Source: Leucobacter viscericola
GTDB lineage: Bacteria; Actinomycetota; Actinomycetes; Actinomycetales; Microbacteriaceae
DNA: 64,000 nucleotides
Assembly: GCF_011299575.1 (NCBI RefSeq)
Contig: NZ_CP049863.1
Span: 1,674,001-1,738,000, forward strand
Direction: 5' to 3'
The notes beneath the pieces are model-generated. The model was not told the DNA's origin. It did no database searches and was given only the letters and a program-made list of their open reading frames with translations. Shown here piece after piece: positions 59,651 to 64,000 of this stretch (positions within the stretch are counted from its first letter, which is position 1; every line of letters starts with the position of its first letter). Made by a program: the position numbers and the translations under genes.

Positions 59651-60253
59651 ATGACATCTCAGCAACACCAGAAGCCGACCAGCCGACGCCGCCATATTCC
59701 CCGCACCGCAAAAATCATGATCGGCGCGGGTGCGTTGCTTCTCGCGGCAGTCGCCGCTATCACGGCGAGCTCGACCTCGGGCACACTCGCCCTGTGGAAC
59801 GACAGCGCCGACATTCCAGAGGCCTCCATCACCGTGGGCTCTTCCAAGGCTAATCTCTCTATTTCGACCGGTACACAAGCGGCGCCCGAGGGAACCACTG
59901 ACGTTGCATTTCCTGTTACTACATGGACCAATATGCTTCCGGGAGACGTCATCGGCGCTCCCCTCACCATCAAGAACTTCGATTCAAGGCCCCACGACCT
60001 TGCCGCGGCTATCGACCTGCCACAATCGGCGTCTGGCGATCTGCGTTTCGCTCTCGCTCAGGGCACCTGTACGCCAGGCCCCATCACCGGAAACGTGCTC
60101 ACGACGACTCCCGCAGCTCTCAGCGGTCAAGTTCTCGGTGCCAACGCCAGCAAAACGTACTGCCTCCAGGTTGAGCTCTCAAGCAATGTAGCTGCCGCAA
60201 AACAGGGCACACAAATTACCCCATCATTCGCCGTGACGATTTACGGAAAGTAG
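59651..60253 (+). CDS. SipW-dependent secreted protein, module 2 gene 2
   Basis: A 200-residue paralogue of the protein at 56971: a basic start (TSQQHQKPTSRRRHIPR), the SipW motif SGTLALWNDSADIPEASITVGS and a cysteine pair (GTCTPGPITG, KTYCLQ). ATG 59651 has AGGGGGA 4 bp upstream; 59648 is closer and less likely. More diverged from its partner than gene 1 is. It lies 11 bp before gene 3. Confidence 0.82.
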   Translation: MTSQQHQKPTSRRRHIPRTAKIMIGAGALLLAAVAAITASSTSGTLALWNDSADIPEASITVGSSKANLSISTGTQAAPEGTTDVAFPVTTWTNMLPGDVIGAPLTIKNFDSRPHDLAAAIDLPQSASGDLRFALAQGTCTPGPITGNVLTTTPAALSGQVLGANASKTYCLQVELSSNVAAAKQGTQITPSFAVTIYGK

Positions 60254-60264
60254 GAGAGGAAACG

Positions 60265-61542
60265 ATGACCCGCACAACGTCCAGCCTCACCAGGCACCTC
60301 GTTAGGGGTGCCGCGATTGCCGCGCTCTCTCTCGCCAGCGTTCTCGCGGGCTCCACCGCGCACGCTGCAACTGATCCCGACGTAACGGTCGGAGGTGTAG
60401 TAAAAGCCGCTCAACTCTCGGCAAGCGTGACCGGTTTTAATAATGCGACGATGCGCTTGTCAGACGACGGCATCGCCATGCCGTTCACTGTCACCAACAC
60501 CACGACAACCGCCTCAACGCAGAAGGCCAAGACCTCCACCCGTCTAACCTCTACCGGACAGGTATTTGGCACCTCATGGGTGTGGCCCGTGAGCAACGCC
60601 GCTGCCTGCCCTGTTAACGCAGAGATAGGCGGCGGCTCAACTCTCCTTATGTGGCCCGTCAACACCACGTTAACGAAGGATCTCGCACCGGGGGAAAGCC
60701 AAACCTACTGCTTCCGCACGATGCGAACGGGCAACCTTGGCAGTTCGACCGGCACCGTGTCCGCGAACATCAACGTTGCTGCGACACTCTCGCTCGGCAA
60801 TTTCCAGACCACCGCTCAATCTTCTGCCACGCTGGCGACAAAAGCTATCTTCCCTAATGTCACTCCGGTCGACAATTGGTACAACCTCAAACCGCTGGGC
60901 CAGTCCTGGTGCTTCGATGTCACCGGCGGCGTGAATGCTACGGCAGGGTCTCTCATCGGAACGTACACCTGTCACCCGAGCACCGATGTCATGTACGGCA
61001 ACCAGTGGTTCTCGTTTAAGCCGGTGACGAACGGGTTTGCTATTCGCCCCAAGGGTCCCGCCGGCACGAGTCTGCAGCCGAGTGGCTCCTCCCTCGTGGC
61101 GCAAACGACCAACGCTGCACTGAAAGAACAGGCCTGGACCATTCAACAGTCCTCACCCACGACCTACCAGATCGTCAACCTGGCCTCCGGCCTGTGCGTC
61201 AGTGCACCGCCCTCGTTCGGAAACCTCTCACTCGCCATCTGTGACGATCTCAATGTCCAGAAGTTCGTCTACAGCAAGGTCAACGTCGCAATTCCAACCA
61301 TGGCCGAACTCACGGAACCGGCTGCGGGGACCGAAAAGCAGCCTGAGACAGCAACGGGAGCTCAGGATCCGGAAGGGTCAGATGAGTTTGAAGAGCTTGA
61401 AACGGCACGGGAGCCACAGGAATCACAGGGGCCGGAGACGCCGGTCCTAGACGAAGTTCCCGCGAGCGACCCTGCGCTCAATGTGATCATCACCGAGGGG
61501 CGTGACCCCGCTGAGGCAATAATGGAGGATCAAGATGCGTAG
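60265..61542 (+). CDS. Secreted protein with C-terminal ricin-type beta-trefoil, module 2 gene 3
   Basis: A 425-residue paralogue of the protein at 57579: signal peptide ending AHA, N-terminal domain with cysteine pair (AACPVNAE, QTYCFRT), RICIN-like trefoil (SWCFDVTGG, GNQWFSF, LCVSAPP) and a longer acidic, Glu/Pro-rich tail (about 360-425). GGAGAGG precedes the ATG. The trefoil is about as diverged as gene 2, so ligand specificity may differ between modules. Confidence 0.83.
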   Translation: MTRTTSSLTRHLVRGAAIAALSLASVLAGSTAHAATDPDVTVGGVVKAAQLSASVTGFNNATMRLSDDGIAMPFTVTNTTTTASTQKAKTSTRLTSTGQVFGTSWVWPVSNAAACPVNAEIGGGSTLLMWPVNTTLTKDLAPGESQTYCFRTMRTGNLGSSTGTVSANINVAATLSLGNFQTTAQSSATLATKAIFPNVTPVDNWYNLKPLGQSWCFDVTGGVNATAGSLIGTYTCHPSTDVMYGNQWFSFKPVTNGFAIRPKGPAGTSLQPSGSSLVAQTTNAALKEQAWTIQQSSPTTYQIVNLASGLCVSAPPSFGNLSLAICDDLNVQKFVYSKVNVAIPTMAELTEPAAGTEKQPETATGAQDPEGSDEFEELETAREPQESQGPETPVLDEVPASDPALNVIITEGRDPAEAIMEDQDA

Positions 61543-62284
61543 CGGAAAACGCACCATCCAGCGCGTCGCTCTCGGCGCCACCGCCGCGGCGGTGGCGCTG
61601 GGGGCAGTCCACTCGATTGAGGCCCCCGCGCACGCGGAGACCTCCCCCGAGGTCATCGAGCTCTCCTCAGACGGCGCCAGCTACTCCCGCTCAATGTCGG
61701 GGCTTTTCGGTCCGGTCGCCCTCACCCCGCTCTCCAGCGTGGACGAGAGTTTCTGGGTTCGAAATGCCGGCAAGGCTCCGGCCTACCTCACCATCATGGC
61801 GACAAACGCAACGGTCTCGGATCCCAACCTCGCCGCGGCGCTGACACTGTCAGCGGGCCTCGCCGACACTAACCCGGCCTTTCCGCTCCCAGCCAAGGGT
61901 AGCTGCGTGACCCTTGAGGCGGGGCAGCTTCTCGGCGCGGGCAAAGACGTGCGAGTTTCTTCGCAGCTCGCGCTCGGCAACCTCAATGGCACCCAAGGCC
62001 AGGGCGCAAAGCTCGACTTCAACCTGCGCGTCATGCTCTCCGACCTACCGCTGACCAGCGTCGGCGATACCAAGTGCGCGGAAATGCCCGGAGACGAAAA
62101 CGAAACTGACGGCTCGACCAAACCGCCGACCACGGGTGTCTCTGGGGGCGGCTCAGGATCGCCGGGTGCGCTCGAAACAACCGGAACCGAGCTCGGAACT
62201 CTGCTGAGCTGGGGGGCTGTTCTTGCAGCACTCGGGTTCGCTATCGTTGCATTCAAACGGAGACGCCGCAGCGAGGAGCAGTAG
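61535..62284 (+). CDS. Membrane- or wall-anchored protein with LETTG-like tail
   Basis: A 249-residue protein: signal peptide (1-35, ending AHA), an outer domain related to the neighbours (FWVRNAGKAPAYLTIMATNA, then KGSCVTLEAG), a Gly/Ser/Thr linker and a C-terminus of LETTG, a hydrophobic helix and RRRRSEEQ. It looks like a sortase substrate or a tail-anchored base for the operon proteins. It overlaps gene 3 by 8 bp and the signal peptidase by 1 bp. No sortase gene lies in this window. Confidence 0.78.
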   Translation: MRSGKRTIQRVALGATAAAVALGAVHSIEAPAHAETSPEVIELSSDGASYSRSMSGLFGPVALTPLSSVDESFWVRNAGKAPAYLTIMATNATVSDPNLAAALTLSAGLADTNPAFPLPAKGSCVTLEAGQLLGAGKDVRVSSQLALGNLNGTQGQGAKLDFNLRVMLSDLPLTSVGDTKCAEMPGDENETDGSTKPPTTGVSGGGSGSPGALETTGTELGTLLSWGAVLAALGFAIVAFKRRRRSEEQ

Positions 62285-62907
62285 TGCCTCAGACATCACC
62301 GTTGACAACTGAAAGAGGGGGGATCGTGACTGAATCAAGCGAGACACACGATCGGGGCGCCCCGCCCACAACGGGTAAGAAGATTCTGCGCGGAGTGCTG
62401 CGCGGCATCAGCGCGGTGGTGCTGTCCATCACCGTTGTGCTCGCGTTTGCCGCGGTCATCATTCCGACAGTAACCGGATCCCAAACCTACACCGTGCTCA
62501 CGCACTCGATGGAACCCGCGTTTCCGCCGGGCACCTACCTGGTTGTGCGGCCGACACCGGAGGCCGACCTCAAGATTGGCGACGTGATCACGTACCAGCT
62601 CAAATCGGGTCGGCCTGAAGTTGTGACTCATCGCATCGTTGAGATCTCTGCGACAGGAGACGGCGAGCGACGCTTCACAACCAAGGGTGACAATAACGCG
62701 GCTGCGGATCCCGAGCAGGTTCGTCCGGTGCAAATTCGTGGTGCGCTCTGGTACGCAATTCCCTATCTGGGATGGGTGACCGGGCTTCGCGGCGAGGGTG
62801 CCTCTTCCATTTGGATCCCGGTTGTCGCCGGTATTGTCTTCTTGTACGCGCTGTACATGGTCGTTGCGTGGATCGTCGAGCGCCGCAAGAACAAACAATC
62901 GAGCTAA
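62284..62907 (+). CDS. sipW: SipW-type signal peptidase I
   Basis: A 207-residue membrane peptidase: catalytic Ser in VLTHSMEPAFPPGTY, the ER/SipW-type His in VVTHRIVEI in place of the usual Lys, the box FTTKGDNNAAADPEQV, and membrane helices near residues 38-62 and 170-195. SipW enzymes process the LALWND-type signals carried by genes 1 and 2. GTG 62284 has GAGGAG 5 bp upstream and is coupled to the anchor gene; GTG 62326 is an alternative with AGAGG. It ends the operon and overlaps the convergent YihY gene by 4 bp. Confidence 0.87.
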   Translation: MPQTSPLTTERGGIVTESSETHDRGAPPTTGKKILRGVLRGISAVVLSITVVLAFAAVIIPTVTGSQTYTVLTHSMEPAFPPGTYLVVRPTPEADLKIGDVITYQLKSGRPEVVTHRIVEISATGDGERRFTTKGDNNAAADPEQVRPVQIRGALWYAIPYLGWVTGLRGEGASSIWIPVVAGIVFLYALYMVVAWIVERRKNKQSS

Positions 62908-63887
62908 ACGTCGAACACAACTCCAGCGTCTTCGGGCGGCAACCCGAACTCTGGGTTCTGACCGACCGCGATCCAGGCGGCCGTAAGCAGCAGCGTGCGG
63001 CAAATGAAGTTGAACCACAGCAGCAGACCGATGAACACGGCGAAGGTCGCGAGCACGGGGTTGCTTGACGCACCACCAAGGGCGGCAGCGCCAACAATCT
63101 TCAGCACCAGCAGTGCGGCACCACCGAGAAGGCACCCGCGCAAGAGGGGCCAAAACGGCACCCGCACCTCCGCGAGAAAACGATGCATCGCAATCAGCAC
63201 GATCACGTCAACCGCATACATCGCACCGTAACGCAGCAGCGTTCCGAGTCCTCCAAAGAACCAGCCGTCAGGATCTGCGCCCAGCCACGACAAAAAGCCA
63301 TTTACAACGTTTGAGCTCAGCACGGTAAGTGCGGCCGAAACGAGCAGGGCAACAAAAAACGCCAGGGCGAGTACGAGATCTCGCGCTTTCAGCAGCAGGG
63401 CGTTGCGGTACTGCTTGACCTCAAGCCCGAAGATGAGCCGGATCGAGCGTCGCGTTCCGGTGAACCAGTTCATGGCAACCCACACGAGTGTGAGACCCGC
63501 AACAAGACTCGTCCAGTCGAGCACACGATTCTTCAGCAACACGTCGAGCGAGATCGCGCCTGGTTCACCGTTCTGCGCAACAAGCCCTGGCACGAGCAGG
63601 TTGATCTGGGTGACGAGCGAGTCCAGCAGTTCTGGATTGCCACCGAGCACGATCCCAAGCACACCAAAGCCCACCCAGAGCGCGGCGAACACCGCAAAGA
63701 GCGCCTGGTAGCTCATACCGCCCGTCAGCACATTGCCACCAACGTCGGTGAAGTGCGAGAACGCCCGGTAGGGCCTCGTAAGCTGCGCCCGCTCCCAGAA
63801 TCCCTTGCCGCGCTCTACGACTTCGGAAACGCGCGACGCCCCGGTCTCCTCACCTGACCGGTGCTTGGAAACTCGGGGCGTCGTCAT
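62904..63887 (-). CDS. YihY/BrkB-family membrane protein
   Basis: A 327-residue protein with six helices and the YihY/BrkB pattern: GGMSYQALFAVFAALWVGFG in the first helix, WTSLVAGLTLVWVAMNWF, and YGAMYAVDVIVLIAMHRFL. The role of the family is not settled. It lies between the surface operon (convergent, 4-bp overlap) and sdhB. The ATG at 63887 is supported by the family start. Confidence 0.87.
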   Translation of the reverse strand: MTTPRVSKHRSGEETGASRVSEVVERGKGFWERAQLTRPYRAFSHFTDVGGNVLTGGMSYQALFAVFAALWVGFGVLGIVLGGNPELLDSLVTQINLLVPGLVAQNGEPGAISLDVLLKNRVLDWTSLVAGLTLVWVAMNWFTGTRRSIRLIFGLEVKQYRNALLLKARDLVLALAFFVALLVSAALTVLSSNVVNGFLSWLGADPDGWFFGGLGTLLRYGAMYAVDVIVLIAMHRFLAEVRVPFWPLLRGCLLGGAALLVLKIVGAAALGGASSNPVLATFAVFIGLLLWFNFICRTLLLTAAWIAVGQNPEFGLPPEDAGVVFDV

Positions 63888-63924
63888 GTGGCAATGCTAG
63901 CGGCCCACACGCAAGTTGCGTAGG

Positions 63925-64000
63925 TTACGCGGTCTTGCCACTCAAGATCGCAGCCTTGACCTCGGCAATAGCCTTTGTCACCTGAATGCCACGCGGGCAC
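63925..64000 (-). CDS. sdhB: C-terminus of succinate dehydrogenase iron-sulfur subunit, cut by the window edge
   Basis: The last 24 codons before a TAA at 63925-63927 read CPRGIQVTKAIAEVKAAIL and end SGKTA. CPRGIxVTKAI is the conserved end of SdhB, where the Cys binds the third iron-sulfur cluster. The rest lies beyond the window. Confidence 0.82.
   Translation of the reverse strand, partial: CPRGIQVTKAIAEVKAAILSGKTA

Noticed and set aside
1..64000. tRNA or rRNA genes
   Set aside because: All gaps between genes are under 300 bp and I saw no cloverleaf or rRNA signature in them.

Overview
The window reads as chromosome of a high-GC Gram-positive actinobacterium, most likely a Microbacteriaceae member close to Leucobacter. 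This rests on GC-rich codon usage, LAXTG-type surface anchoring, an LpdA-type quinone reductase without redox cysteines, a stand-alone NAD(P)H-hydrate dehydratase, SipW-dependent secreted proteins, and general recognition of the gene content. No database search was possible, so the genus is an inference. I see no rRNA, tRNA, CRISPR array, prophage or insertion sequence.

Layout. 0-10 kb: a catabolic block with an NCS1 nucleobase permease, a C-N hydrolase, a LysR regulator, a histidinol-dehydrogenase-family enzyme, a class III aminotransferase, an MmsA-type semialdehyde dehydrogenase and a PucR regulator. This fits breakdown of a nucleobase or amide to an omega-amino acid and then to an acyl-CoA. 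10-18 kb: housekeeping and small modules (Maf, VapBC, an ABC exporter, an RlmD/TrmA-like methyltransferase, PadR plus membrane partner, a cupredoxin lipoprotein, LpdA). 18-21 kb: a lower-GC surface island with an SLH-anchored metalloprotease and a LAXTG-anchored protein. 21-33.6 kb: amine and nucleoside metabolism (SIP-domain protein, a very large Orn/Lys/Arg decarboxylase, a low-GC orphan membrane protein, a second VapBC, a purine nucleoside phosphorylase, an amine oxidase, then amidohydrolase, cupin, PuuB-like oxidase and XRE-cupin regulator). 33.8-41.6 kb: an MHS transporter and a seven-gene MoxR/DUF58/VWA (Bat-like) operon. 41.8-49 kb: a polyamine-type ABC importer (potDBCA), a second amine oxidase and a second PucR regulator. 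49-53.4 kb: phosphohexomutase, NnrD and thymidine phosphorylase.

The most distinctive region is 53.5-62.9 kb. A large LuxR-type ATPase regulator precedes two paralogous three-gene modules. Each module encodes (1) a 177-residue protein with a SipW/TasA-type signal peptide, (2) a second protein with the same signal-peptide motif and a cysteine pair, and (3) a secreted protein with a C-terminal ricin-type beta-trefoil. They are followed by a membrane-anchored protein with an LETTG-like tail and by a SipW-type signal peptidase. Both modules share a duplicated leader and a long hairpin between genes 1 and 2. I read this as a candidate surface-fibre or lectin system with its own processing peptidase.

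A family of 60-68 bp palindromes sharing the core GGTCAGTTTCTGG / CCAGAAACTGACC occurs three times, always between genes and 3' of a gene. Several regulators have perfect inverted repeats at their promoters. The right edge cuts the C-terminus of succinate dehydrogenase iron-sulfur protein, and the left edge cuts a gene that begins at 56 on the minus strand.
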